Under the pieces are notes generated by a model that was not told the origin of the DNA, did no database searches, and saw only the letters and a program-made list of their open reading frames with translations. Position numbers and translations under genes: made by a program. Below are positions 1-8,735 of a stretch of 64,000 bases of DNA, one piece after another. Position 1 is the stretch's first letter; each line of letters starts with the position of its first letter. The stretch spans positions 1 to 64,000 of the forward strand of contig JBLMZI010000004.1 in NCBI GenBank assembly GCA_050258755.1, in the 5' to 3' direction. Source of the DNA: JBLMZI01 sp050258755 (GTDB lineage Bacteria > Bacillota > Syntrophomonadia > Syntrophomonadales > DTU052).

Positions 1-221
1 ATAGCGCACTTTTCTTGCACTTGCTTGATATTTACTGGCTGCCAAATATATGGCAGCGGCTTCGGAAGCAAGTACTGCAAAGTGCGCGCTGATGGAACTG
101 ATATAGCGCACTTTTCTTGCACTTGCTTGATATTTACTGGCTGCCAAATATATGGCAGCGGCTTCGGAAGCAAGTACTGCAAAGTGCGCGCTGATGGAAC
201 TGATATAGCGCACTTTTCTTG
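1..221. repeat. Tandem 102-bp hairpin repeat, two full copies plus a truncated third
   Basis: Positions 1-102 and 103-204 are identical by eye, and 205-221 repeats the first 17 bases before the sequence diverges. Each unit folds on itself. An outer imperfect stem pairs 3-26 with 66-90, and an inner stem GCTGCC/GGCAGC pairs 38-43 with 52-57 around an AT-rich loop. The array reaches the window edge, so more copies may lie upstream. An open frame crosses the copies, but it only translates the repeat and has no gene-like support. The truncated third copy ends at the -35 box of the yceD promoter. Confidence 0.95.
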
Positions 222-248
222 ACATTTTCCTGTTGGGATGGCTATAAT
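219..248 (+). promoter_or_regulatory. Sigma-A promoter of the yceD-rpmF operon
   Basis: A perfect TTGACA (219-224) and a perfect TATAAT (243-248) are separated by 18 bases, 27 bases ahead of the yceD start. The first TTG of the -35 box belongs to the last, broken copy of the upstream repeat. In the full copies the same place reads TTGCAC, so the consensus box exists only at the junction. Confidence 0.85.
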
Positions 249-274
249 TGATTCTGGCAATTTAATGGGGGGTA

Positions 275-799
275 ATGCTTCTGCAGCTGGATTTATCCTG
301 GTTAAAACTCCACCCGAAAGAGACGCAGAAGTTCCATTTATCCGAATCCGCGGACAAGTTGGGACTGAGCTTTGAAGGATTCCGTTTCGTGGACGACGTT
401 GACTGTGACCTGACGGTGACCAATACCGGGAAGCTGCTGGTCAGCGAAGGAACGCTTGCGGTTACGGTGGAAGCAGGATGCGCCCGTTGTTTGAAGCCGG
501 TACGGGAAGCTTTCTCGATTCCGTTTTCTGTCGAGTTTTGCGCGGAAGAGAATCGTCCGGATTTTGAAGGAGAAGAAAGCTTCGTGTACTTCACGGAGCC
601 CCAAATTAACATGGCGGATATTATCTCGGAAACGGTGCTGGTCAACCTGCCGCTCCGGTTTCTCTGCCAGGACGACTGCCGGGGGTTATGTGCAGCCTGC
701 GGCGCCGATTTGAACATCGGGGAGTGCGGTTGCGTGAAAGACGAAATCGATCCGCGGTGGGAAGCCTTGAAACAAATGATGAAGGGGAAGGAGGGGTAG
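275..799 (+). CDS. yceD: YceD / DUF177 family protein
   Basis: This 174-residue protein matches the YceD (DUF177) family, which almost always sits directly before rpmF, as here (3-bp gap). The family is linked to 23S rRNA and ribosome biogenesis; its exact role in this organism is inferred. The N-terminus (LQLDLSWLK) is typical. Cysteine pairs occur in the middle (CARC) and near the C-terminus (CRGLCAACG, then CGC), suggesting a bound metal ion. The ATG at 275 follows a G-run only two bases away, so the start is slightly uncertain, but the family N-terminus fits. It is the first gene after the strong promoter at 219-248. Confidence 0.9.
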   Translation: MLLQLDLSWLKLHPKETQKFHLSESADKLGLSFEGFRFVDDVDCDLTVTNTGKLLVSEGTLAVTVEAGCARCLKPVREAFSIPFSVEFCAEENRPDFEGEESFVYFTEPQINMADIISETVLVNLPLRFLCQDDCRGLCAACGADLNIGECGCVKDEIDPRWEALKQMMKGKEG

Positions 800-802
800 A
801 CA

Positions 803-976
803 ATGGGTGTACCCAAGAGAAGACAGTCCAAAGCACGCAAAAATGCGCGTCGTTCAATATGGGCTAAGATGGTGGCTCCGGCACTGGTGGATTGTCCGCA
901 GTGTCACGAGCTGAAAATGCCGCACCGGGCTTGCCTGAAATGCGGGTTTTACAAAGGCAAAGAAGTTGTTGGGTAA
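803..976 (+). CDS. rpmF: 50S ribosomal protein L32
   Basis: A 57-residue protein with the classic L32 start (MGVPKRRQSKARKNARR) and two zinc-binding pairs, CPQC and CLKC, about ten residues apart. This is the Zn-ribbon (C+) form of L32, a structural protein of the large ribosomal subunit. It starts three bases after the yceD stop with a strong AGGGG site just before it. A stem-loop with a T-tract follows at 1003-1048. The gene is short and easily missed by length filters. Confidence 0.97.
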   Translation: MGVPKRRQSKARKNARRSIWAKMVAPALVDCPQCHELKMPHRACLKCGFYKGKEVVG

Positions 977-1002
977 GACGAAACAGCAACAAAGCGGAAA
1001 GT

Positions 1003-1048
1003 AAGGTAAGCGCCGTAATGGGTGATTAGCTTACTTTTTGTTTTTTTT
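1003..1048 (+). terminator. Terminator-like hairpin between rpmF and plsX
   Basis: AAGGTAAGC (1003-1011) pairs with GCTTACTTT (1029-1037), with one G-T pair, followed by a long T-tract interrupted by one G. It probably stops or dampens transcription after the ribosomal protein, setting rpmF expression apart from plsX. Confidence 0.7.
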
Positions 1049-1154
1049 CACGTCTTTACCGCATATCTCAATCGCTCAATCTTCCCTGGCGAACCGAAAG
1101 GATTTTCCGGGGTACGGTCTTTTCTGAGTCAAACCGAATGGGGGGGGGATCAAT

Positions 1155-2120
1155 TTGCGTATTGCGGTTGACGCAATGGGCGGGGATTGCGCACCGGGTG
1201 AAATCGTTGCCGGTGCTGTTGAAGCATCCCGGGATTTCCGCCTTGAAATCATTCTGGTCGGTGATCGAGACATTGTGCAGCGTGAGCTGGATCAGCACGA
1301 TGTAACGGGTACGCAGATTACGATCTGCCATGCGCCGCAGGCCGTGGAAATGAATGAACATGCCACGGTCGTGCTCAAAAAGAAAAAAGACGCTTCAATT
1401 ATGATCGCATCCGCGCTGGTAAAAGAGAAGAAGGCCGATGCGCTGGTATCCTGCGGCAATACCGGCGCACAGCTGGCCGCCGCCATCTTTGTGCTCGGGC
1501 GGTTTGACGGCATTGAACGGCCGCCGATCGTTGCCCGGGTTCCCGGTGTTAACGGGCATGTCACTGCGATGCTGGACATGGGGGCCAATGTGGATGTAAA
1601 ACCGGCCCAGATGGTCCAATTTGCCCGGATGGGAGGCGCATTCGCCCGTGCCGCCATGGGTGTCAAGAACCCCAGAATCGCACTTCTGAGCAATGGGGAA
1701 GAAGAGACCAAAGGGAATCAGGCAACCCTGGCCGCACATGCCGAACTGAAGGCGGCGCCCGATATTCATTTCATGGGTAATATTGAGGGAAGGGATCTCT
1801 TTGCTGGCCGCGCCGATGTGGTGGTCTGTGACGGTTTTGTCGGCAATACAGTGTTAAAAACGATTGAGGGTTTATCACAGTTGGTCATGGACAGTCTGCA
1901 GCCCGTTTACGGTCCCGGCGTGCTCGAACACCTGGCGGCCTTGGATTATGCCAAGACCGGCGGGGCACCACTTTTGGGCGTGGACGGAATCAGTATCGTG
2001 TGCCACGGCCGTTCCCGCCGTGAAGCGGTTTGCAACGGGATCCGCATGGCTTGTACCTGCGTGGAAAGCGGTTTAGTGGCAGCCATGAAAAACGCACTCG
2101 AAACTGAAAACAAGGGGTAA
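1155..2120 (+). CDS. plsX: Phosphate acyltransferase PlsX
   Basis: PlsX converts acyl-ACP to acyl-phosphate, the acyl donor for PlsY in phospholipid synthesis; it is a peripheral membrane enzyme. The N-terminal motif IAVDAMGGDCAPGEIV and the internal motif GNTGA are hallmarks. The length, 321 residues, is slightly below the usual 330-345. The start is TTG after a run of eight G bases that can serve as ribosome binding site. The stop is followed 11 bases later by acpP. In many Bacillota fabD and fabG lie between plsX and acpP; they are absent here. Confidence 0.95.
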   Translation: MRIAVDAMGGDCAPGEIVAGAVEASRDFRLEIILVGDRDIVQRELDQHDVTGTQITICHAPQAVEMNEHATVVLKKKKDASIMIASALVKEKKADALVSCGNTGAQLAAAIFVLGRFDGIERPPIVARVPGVNGHVTAMLDMGANVDVKPAQMVQFARMGGAFARAAMGVKNPRIALLSNGEEETKGNQATLAAHAELKAAPDIHFMGNIEGRDLFAGRADVVVCDGFVGNTVLKTIEGLSQLVMDSLQPVYGPGVLEHLAALDYAKTGGAPLLGVDGISIVCHGRSRREAVCNGIRMACTCVESGLVAAMKNALETENKG

Positions 2121-2131
2121 GGAGGAGAACC

Positions 2132-2377
2132 ATGCAGGACTTTTTTGAACAGTGCCGCCAGATCCTGGGCGACCATCTTGGTATTGATCCTGCAACGATC
2201 GGAATGGATACGCCGTTTGAAAGCATCAATGCGGATTCCATTGATATCGTTGAAATGATCATGGGGATCGAAGACCTCTACGACGTTGAATTTCCGGAAG
2301 AAGAACTCGATGACTACAAAACCATGGGTTCTCTGGTCAAAGTGCTTTATCAGTATATTCAAAAACAAAATGGGTGA
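2132..2377 (+). CDS. acpP: Acyl carrier protein
   Basis: An 81-residue acidic protein with the phosphopantetheine attachment motif ADSIDIVE, where Ser36 is the expected attachment residue. It carries growing acyl chains in fatty acid synthesis and donates them to PlsX, encoded directly upstream. A good AGGAGGAG site precedes the ATG. The motif has isoleucine in place of the common leucine after the serine, a normal variation. Its place between plsX and rnc makes a housekeeping ACP more likely than a polyketide ACP. Confidence 0.93.
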   Translation: MQDFFEQCRQILGDHLGIDPATIGMDTPFESINADSIDIVEMIMGIEDLYDVEFPEEELDDYKTMGSLVKVLYQYIQKQNG

Positions 2378-2383
2378 GTCGGT

Positions 2384-3073
2384 TTGAAACCAATTGAAAA
2401 GGCGAAATCATTTCTCGCCGCAAACCAATTAAAAGTGAACGATATCGGATTGATCGTCAAAGCCTTGACGCATCCTTCTTATGCTCAGGAACACGAAGGC
2501 ACGCAGAACTATCAGCGACTGGAGTTTCTGGGCGATTCGGTGCTGAATCTTATCGTGGCCGTGTACCTGTACCAGGAGTTAACGGACCGGCCGGAAGGCG
2601 TGCTGACCAAGATCAGATCCAGGGTGGTCTGTGAAAAACACCTGGTGAAGACAGCGAAGACTTTGATGATCAACGAATACTTAATTCTTGGGCGCGGCGA
2701 GGAAAACTCGGGCGGCCGCAACCGGGATTCCATTCTGGCCGATGCGGTGGAAGCCATCATTGGCGCGTTGTACCTTGATCAAGGCCTGGAGTATGCGGCC
2801 GAATTCATTCTGCCCTTTGTCCGGGACGACATTGATCGGCTGTCTCAGGGTGATTTTTATGATTTCAAATCCCGGCTGCAGGAACTTGCCCAGAGTACGG
2901 GAAAAGACAACGTGTTTTACGAAATCCTTAAGGAATCCGGACCGGCGCACAACCGGACCTTTGAAGCCGCGGTTTATTTTCAGAACCGGCTGCTGGCCAA
3001 AGGTGCCGGGAAAAGCAAGAAAGAAGCCGAACAAAAGGCTGCCGAAATCGCCCTCCAGGAACACTTTTCGTGA
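2384..3073 (+). CDS. rnc: Ribonuclease III
   Basis: A 229-residue endonuclease for double-stranded RNA, used in rRNA and mRNA processing. The catalytic signature RLEFLGDSVLNL lies near residue 46, and further acidic residues (ILADAVEAIIGA) near residue 120. A double-stranded RNA binding domain occupies about residues 155-227 (DFKSRLQEL, then KGAGKSKKEAEQKAA). The start is TTG at 2384, six bases after acpP. The stop overlaps the GTG start of the next gene by four bases, indicating translational coupling. Confidence 0.95.
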   Translation: MKPIEKAKSFLAANQLKVNDIGLIVKALTHPSYAQEHEGTQNYQRLEFLGDSVLNLIVAVYLYQELTDRPEGVLTKIRSRVVCEKHLVKTAKTLMINEYLILGRGEENSGGRNRDSILADAVEAIIGALYLDQGLEYAAEFILPFVRDDIDRLSQGDFYDFKSRLQELAQSTGKDNVFYEILKESGPAHNRTFEAAVYFQNRLLAKGAGKSKKEAEQKAAEIALQEHFS

Positions 3074-4185
3074 CCAGGGCCAATATCCTGCCGGTTTTCA
3101 TTCCGCATGCCGGCTGTCCGGGCCGCTGCAGCTACTGTGATCAATGGACGATCACGGGCCGCAGCCGGCCGGTGGAGCCCGACGAGGTAGGCAAACAGCT
3201 GGCGTCAGCCATTGCAGCCGCCCGCGCTCCACTGGAAGTCGCCTTCTATGGAGGCAGCTTTACGGCACTGCCCGAAATCCTGCAGGAGGCCTATCTCCAG
3301 CAGGTTCAATCATTCCGCCAGCAAGGCCGGGTGACCGGAATTCGGGTTTCCACTCAGCCGGACGCGATTGACCGGGAGACGCTTTCGCGGCTTATTCATT
3401 ATGGCGTCACGACAGTGGAGCTAGGGGTTCAATCGCTGGATTCCAGTGTACTGCTGGCTGCCCGACGAACTTACGAGCCTTCCCAGGTCGGGGAGGCTTC
3501 TTTATTGATCCGTCAGGCCGGACTGCGGTTTGGACACCAGTTGATGCCCGGTTTGCCAGAATCAAGCTGGGACAAGGACCTTAGGACCGGGTTTCGGTCT
3601 GCTGCGATGAAACCGGATATGGTCAGGTTGTACCCGGCGTTAGTGTTGGCCGGGACCGAACTGGCCGAGCTGTATCAAACCGGCCGGTATCACCCGCTGA
3701 GTATCGAGGAAGCGGCGCTGCGCAGTGCTTGTCTGTTTGCAATTTTTGCTTCCCGTGGGATCCCGGTGATTCGAATGGGACTCCAACGTGAAGAAGGCCT
3801 TGAGAATCCCGAGCGATTGCTGGCCGGCCCCTATCACCCAAGGTTTGGTGAAATCGTTCTGGAAACCCTGGTGCGGCGGCAGGCTGCCCGGCTTTGGCAT
3901 CAAGCCGCTTTTGCCGGTCAACAGGACGTCACAATATCGGTGCATCCGAGGCAAATCTCACAGCTGCTCGGTCCGAATCATACGAATCTTCGTCAAATCG
4001 AAAAGGATCTTGGGATTGAGCGGCTGATACCGGCTGTGGACGAAACCCTGGCATACGGATCGGTCGCGCTCAAAGTGGAAAACCGGATTGAAACCATGAT
4101 GCGCGCCGAATTTTTGCAGCGGGAAGCGCAGGCCGCTGCATCGCCTTATCGGGGAGAAAATGATGGCGGAAACCAGAACAATTAG
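3070..4185 (+). CDS. Elp3-like radical SAM protein
   Basis: A 371-residue radical SAM enzyme. The cluster motif C16-x3-C20-x2-C23 (CPGRCSYC) sits close to the N-terminus, followed by YGGSFTALP and ELGVQSLD, as in Elp3-like and HemN-like radical SAM domains. There is no acetyltransferase domain as in full Elp3. A gene of this type lies between rnc and smc in many clostridia. The substrate is unknown; tRNA or another RNA would fit the neighbourhood but is only an inference. It starts with GTG overlapping the rnc stop and overlaps birA by 26 bases. Confidence 0.85.
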   Translation: MTRANILPVFIPHAGCPGRCSYCDQWTITGRSRPVEPDEVGKQLASAIAAARAPLEVAFYGGSFTALPEILQEAYLQQVQSFRQQGRVTGIRVSTQPDAIDRETLSRLIHYGVTTVELGVQSLDSSVLLAARRTYEPSQVGEASLLIRQAGLRFGHQLMPGLPESSWDKDLRTGFRSAAMKPDMVRLYPALVLAGTELAELYQTGRYHPLSIEEAALRSACLFAIFASRGIPVIRMGLQREEGLENPERLLAGPYHPRFGEIVLETLVRRQAARLWHQAAFAGQQDVTISVHPRQISQLLGPNHTNLRQIEKDLGIERLIPAVDETLAYGSVALKVENRIETMMRAEFLQREAQAAASPYRGENDGGNQNN

Positions 4186-5107
4186 ACGACAGGTTTTATC
4201 GGCAATGGATCAAAACGGTCCGTCAGAGCGCCTGGCGCTGGCCGATCAGCTTGGCCTGGACGAGGCATTCCTGGCGCCGGTCCTGCAGGAGCTGAAACAA
4301 ACCGGTTTGATCCAGGAGATCGGGGGACGGTGGCTGCTGGCCGATGCGGCGTATACTTTGACGCCTTCCTGGCTGACCGCCTTTTCGCCCGATATCGAAT
4401 GGCATTATCAGCCCGAGGTCGATTCGACGAATGCCTGGGCAATCCGGACCGCGGCATCCAGGTCCATGCCGGCGAACTCGGTCTTTCTAGCCAGGACCCA
4501 AACCGCCGGAAGAGGCCGGCGTGGGCGCACCTGGGTTTCCCCCGAAGGGAGCCTCTGTTTTTCCCTGGCAATGCGGCATCAGCTTGGGCCGGAACGGTTG
4601 GTCTGTCTCCCCCTGGTCACGGGTCTGGCTGTGGCGGAGACGCTGGATTCGTTCGGCGTGAAATGCCAGGTAAAATGGCCAAACGACTTGCTTTACAGCG
4701 ACAAAAAAATCGCCGGGATTCTTCTGGAAACTGCGCTTGGATTTGATAAAATGGGTTATGTGATCCTGGGGATCGGGCTCAACCTGAATAATCATCCTGA
4801 AACTGACGGTTTTACCGCAATATCCCTGAGCGAGATTCTGGGGCGGGATAGGGTTCCCGGCTTGATTCTGAGCGAAATGATTGACGAAATCCTGAAACGC
4901 TTTTCTGAGCTCCAGGAATACGGTTTCCGAAATCTCCAAGCCGACTATTTAAAACGCATGGCCCGGTTGGGGGAGACGGTTCGGGTGGCAGTGGGCGACC
5001 GGATTATTGAAGGACAGAACATTGGGATAAACGAATTGGGGAATCTGTTGATCCGGCACCGGGATCAAACGATGACGACGGTCCATACCGGTGACGTTTT
5101 ATGGTGA
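4160..5107 (+). CDS. birA: Biotin-protein ligase / biotin operon repressor
   Basis: A 315-residue enzyme that makes biotinyl-AMP and attaches biotin to carboxylase subunits. The catalytic motif GRGRRG lies at about residues 117-122, followed by the central motif KWPNDLL near 175 and a small C-terminal domain. The first 65 residues look like a winged helix (LALADQLGLDEAFLAPVLQELKQ in sense, a helix-turn-helix pattern), so it may also act as a repressor. The start overlaps the preceding gene by 26 bases; a second ATG lies one codon later. smc begins seven bases after the stop. Confidence 0.94.
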   Translation: MMAETRTIRRQVLSAMDQNGPSERLALADQLGLDEAFLAPVLQELKQTGLIQEIGGRWLLADAAYTLTPSWLTAFSPDIEWHYQPEVDSTNAWAIRTAASRSMPANSVFLARTQTAGRGRRGRTWVSPEGSLCFSLAMRHQLGPERLVCLPLVTGLAVAETLDSFGVKCQVKWPNDLLYSDKKIAGILLETALGFDKMGYVILGIGLNLNNHPETDGFTAISLSEILGRDRVPGLILSEMIDEILKRFSELQEYGFRNLQADYLKRMARLGETVRVAVGDRIIEGQNIGINELGNLLIRHRDQTMTTVHTGDVLW

Positions 5108-5114
5108 GTGAAGC

Positions 5115-8100
5115 ATGTATTTAAGACAGCTTGAACTCAAAGGGTTCAAATCGTTTGCGGACAATACGCAAATTCCGTTTCATCAGGGGCTGAATATTAT
5201 CGTTGGGCCCAATGGCTGCGGAAAAAGCAATATAGTCGACGCCATTCGCTGGGTGCTGGGCGAATCCAATGTGCGCAATCTGCGCGGGCAGAAAGCGGAA
5301 GACGTCATATTCACCGGAACCGATACGAAGCGTCCGCTTGGTTTCGCATCGGCTTCGATGACGATCGACAATGAAGACGGATCGCTCCAGACCGATTTCT
5401 CGGAAGTCACGGTTACCCGCAAGGTGCATCGCAGCGGTGACAGCGAATTTATGATCAACCGGTCCGATGTCCGGCTCAAAGATATTCACGCGCTGTTTGC
5501 CGGAACCGGGCTCGGGAAAAAGGGTTATTCCATCATCGGACAGGGTGAGTTGGAGCAGATTCTAAACGCGAAACCGTATGAACGCCGGTTAATCCTGGAG
5601 GAAGCGGCCGGATTAAGCGTATACCGGCAGAAAAAAGAGGAAGCCGAATCGAAGCTGGAAAGCACCGCGCAGGATATGATGCGGGTTCACGATATTCTTG
5701 CCGAGTTGGATGACCGGTTGGTGGACCTTCGGGAACGGGCCGGCAAGGCAAAGCAGCATCTGGCCTGGTCCGGTGAACTGGGGGGGCTTGAACGCCAGGT
5801 CATGGCGTACGAGCTGTCGCTCAATGCGGAAGACGTCGCTGCCCGGGTCCGAGAAATTGAAGCGGTTGGCCTTGAACTGGCCGGGATTCATGAACAACTG
5901 GCATCGCGCGAGCATGTCGTCAATGAACGGCAAAAAGCCCTGACTGCGCTGACCGGCGAAATCGATGAACTGAAAGAAAGCAAGTTTTCGCTGAATACGC
6001 ACCATAACCAGATTGAGAGCGAAATCCGGCTGCTGGAAGAGCGCTTGAAAAACGCTTCGGAACGAATCGGCCAGATTGGGGCAGATGTCGTCCGCTACGA
6101 AGGTCTGATTGCAGGACTGAAAGAGGATCTGACCCGTTCTGAGGCGGCGCAGGCGGTCCGGATGAATGAATATGAAACCAGGCTGGGGGAAGAACAAGCA
6201 GCTTCCCAGGAGGCGGGAGCCTTACGGGCAGAAATGGAACTGAACGCCGGCCGGATCGAAGATGGTAAAAACCGGTTGTTTGAGCTGGCCGCCGCCCAGA
6301 GCGCGGCCCGGAACCGCATCGCCGAGAACGAGGAACGGCTCAAACGGCATGAAGAAAAGCAGCAGCGCGGCCGGTCGGAATTAAACTACCAGCGGGAACG
6401 GGTTCAGGTTACGGAAGATACCCTGGTGAATCTCACCCGTGAACTGGAACGCGAGGATGCCGGATTAGAAGCGGCGGCTGCCGAGCGCGAGACCTTGGAA
6501 ACCGAAAAGAAGAATCACGGGCTGCAAGCGGCCGCACTGGACCGCGAGGTCGCGCTTCTGGAGAAATCGGCCCGGGAGCTGGAAAATAAGCTGCTCGCCT
6601 TACAACAGGCCATCACACAGCATCTCGGGATTTCTGAACCGGTGCGACGGATCATGGAAGCCGCCAGAAAAGATAACAACGGGCTGCAAGGTATTGTCGG
6701 GGTACTGACCGATTTGATCGATGTGCCGGCTGGACTGGAAACCGCGATTGAAGCGGCGGCCGGCCGCGGCCTGGAGAACGTGGTGACCCGGACCGCAACC
6801 GATTCACAGCAGGCCATTGACCTTCTCAAACAGCGGAGCTGGGGACGGGTCACCTTTTTGCCGCTTGATATTCTGCGCCCGGCAGTCATCGACGCCGCGC
6901 AGGCCCGGCAGGCGAAGACCATGCCCGGAGTACTTGGACTGGCTTGCGAACTGGTGAAGTACCCGCAGGAATACACCAAGGCAGTCCATCATGCTCTGGG
7001 GCGGGTTCTAGTCGTGGAAACACTGGATCAGGGCCTTGCCGTGTTCCGAAAGATGCCCAGTTTTCGAATTGTAACCCTTGAAGGGGACCTGATCAATCCC
7101 GGCGGCTCGATGAGCGGCGGCCGAACTGATAAAAAGGGTCCGTCAGCCCTGGGACTCAAGGCGGAACAGAAAGCGCGTCAATCCGAAAAAGCGGCAGTGG
7201 ATGATCGGCTGCAGGAAACGGCGAAAGCCAAAACCGCATTATCCGAAGCAATGAGCGGTCTCGAAACTCGGATGAAAGCCACCAGTGAGCGCATCAGCGA
7301 GCACGCGTTTAAACAGAACATGATTCGTTCGGAGATAGAGCGCAACCGGGACGATCGGCTTCGGATGCTGGAAACCGCTGAACGGCTTGAGAAAGAGTTG
7401 ACCCAATCAACTGACGAGCGTCAGCGTATGGAAAACGAGGTCAAACGATTGGCGGCTGAAGCCGAAACCCTGAACCAGCAGACCGAGGCCCTCAACGGGG
7501 AACTGAGGACGGCCCAGGAAGGCGCGGATGCCAGGGAACGCAGGCTTGAACTCTTAGGTGAACGGCTGCGCCATTTGCAGGAGTCTCTGGCCGCCCAATC
7601 GGTCGAGGTGGAAAATGGCCGCAAGAGCCTGGAACAGCTGGGCTCGGTTCGGCAATCCTATGAAGAAGCGCTGAATACCGGCCGTACGGAACGGGTTCGG
7701 CTGCAGCAGCTCATTGAGACCGAGACCGCGCGCTGCAAGGAATTGCGGCTGCAGCTGGTCGAAAGCGAGCGCGATCTTGGCCGGGTGACCGGACTGCTCA
7801 AGGTGCTGGAGGACCGTCGGGTCGCCCAGGAAGCCGATTATCAGGCACTGCGGGACGAAATTGAGCCGGTCCGCGAGAACATCGCCCGCCTCGAAGAGCG
7901 GCAGCGCAATGTGGAACTGCGCAAGGTGAAGGCGGAAACGGAAATGAATGGTGCGCTGTTTTACTGGCGCGAGAAGTTTGGCGACGAGGATTACCAGCCG
8001 CATCTGGTCGGGCTGGAGCTCAAACAGCAGCGCGAGATGCGCCGGCGGGCTGAAAGCTTGCGCGGCCAGCTCGAAACCCTTGGCCCGGTTGACCTGGGTT

Positions 8101-8696
8101 CGATCGAAGAACTGGACGCGGTGCAGACCCGACATGATTTTCTGACCAGTCAGCTGTCTGATTTGAAAGCGGCCCGGGAAGCCCTGTTCAAGCTGATCCG
8201 GGAAACCGAGACGGCGATGAATACCAGATTTGACGATTTTCTGAAGCTTGCGGACACCAGTTTCCGCGGTACGTTCACCAACATCTTCCACGGCGGCGAA
8301 GCCGAACTGGTGAAGGACCATCATGTGGACAATCCATGGCTGTCCGGGGTGGAAATCATGGTGAAAATGCCAGGTAAAAGGCGGCAGTCGCTGAACCTTC
8401 TCAGCGGCGGCGAACGGGCCTTAACCTGTATCGCATTTATCTTTTCGCTGTTACTCTTAAAACCGGCGCCGTTCTGCCTGCTGGACGAGATCGATGCAGC
8501 GCTCGACGAGGTGAATCTGACCCGGTTTACCGATTTTCTGCGCCGGTTATCCGGACAAATCCAATTTATTGTCATTACCCACCGGCAGACCACGATCGAG
8601 GCCGGGGATGTGATTTACGGGGTAACCATGCCTGAACAAGGGATTTCCGACGTGCTTTCGGTTTCGGTCAACGAAGCCCAATCGCTTGCGGGTTAA
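5115..8696 (+). CDS. smc: Chromosome segregation protein SMC
   Basis: A full-length 1193-residue SMC ATPase, which compacts and segregates chromosomes with ScpA and ScpB. The N-terminal Walker A motif GPNGCGKSN is near residue 32. Two long coiled-coil arms flank a hinge at about residues 510-680 (GLQGIVGVL to GGSMSGGR). The C-terminal head holds the ABC signature LSGGERAL and Walker B CLLDEIDAALDE. No frameshift or internal stop is seen. It belongs to the rnc-to-ftsY operon and is followed 39 bases later by ftsY. Confidence 0.98.
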   Translation: MYLRQLELKGFKSFADNTQIPFHQGLNIIVGPNGCGKSNIVDAIRWVLGESNVRNLRGQKAEDVIFTGTDTKRPLGFASASMTIDNEDGSLQTDFSEVTVTRKVHRSGDSEFMINRSDVRLKDIHALFAGTGLGKKGYSIIGQGELEQILNAKPYERRLILEEAAGLSVYRQKKEEAESKLESTAQDMMRVHDILAELDDRLVDLRERAGKAKQHLAWSGELGGLERQVMAYELSLNAEDVAARVREIEAVGLELAGIHEQLASREHVVNERQKALTALTGEIDELKESKFSLNTHHNQIESEIRLLEERLKNASERIGQIGADVVRYEGLIAGLKEDLTRSEAAQAVRMNEYETRLGEEQAASQEAGALRAEMELNAGRIEDGKNRLFELAAAQSAARNRIAENEERLKRHEEKQQRGRSELNYQRERVQVTEDTLVNLTRELEREDAGLEAAAAERETLETEKKNHGLQAAALDREVALLEKSARELENKLLALQQAITQHLGISEPVRRIMEAARKDNNGLQGIVGVLTDLIDVPAGLETAIEAAAGRGLENVVTRTATDSQQAIDLLKQRSWGRVTFLPLDILRPAVIDAAQARQAKTMPGVLGLACELVKYPQEYTKAVHHALGRVLVVETLDQGLAVFRKMPSFRIVTLEGDLINPGGSMSGGRTDKKGPSALGLKAEQKARQSEKAAVDDRLQETAKAKTALSEAMSGLETRMKATSERISEHAFKQNMIRSEIERNRDDRLRMLETAERLEKELTQSTDERQRMENEVKRLAAEAETLNQQTEALNGELRTAQEGADARERRLELLGERLRHLQESLAAQSVEVENGRKSLEQLGSVRQSYEEALNTGRTERVRLQQLIETETARCKELRLQLVESERDLGRVTGLLKVLEDRRVAQEADYQALRDEIEPVRENIARLEERQRNVELRKVKAETEMNGALFYWREKFGDEDYQPHLVGLELKQQREMRRRAESLRGQLETLGPVDLGSIEELDAVQTRHDFLTSQLSDLKAAREALFKLIRETETAMNTRFDDFLKLADTSFRGTFTNIFHGGEAELVKDHHVDNPWLSGVEIMVKMPGKRRQSLNLLSGGERALTCIAFIFSLLLLKPAPFCLLDEIDAALDEVNLTRFTDFLRRLSGQIQFIVITHRQTTIEAGDVIYGVTMPEQGISDVLSVSVNEAQSLAG

Positions 8697-8735
8697 GCAA
8701 TCCCGAAACATACGGCCATCAAGGAGGAGACCAAA

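Noticed and set aside
1..221. CRISPR array
   Set aside because: The units are 102-bp identical tandem copies without unique spacers.
25..222. Open frame of 65 residues across the tandem repeats
   Set aside because: It only translates the 102-bp hairpin unit twice, has no ribosome site, and ends where the repeat ends.
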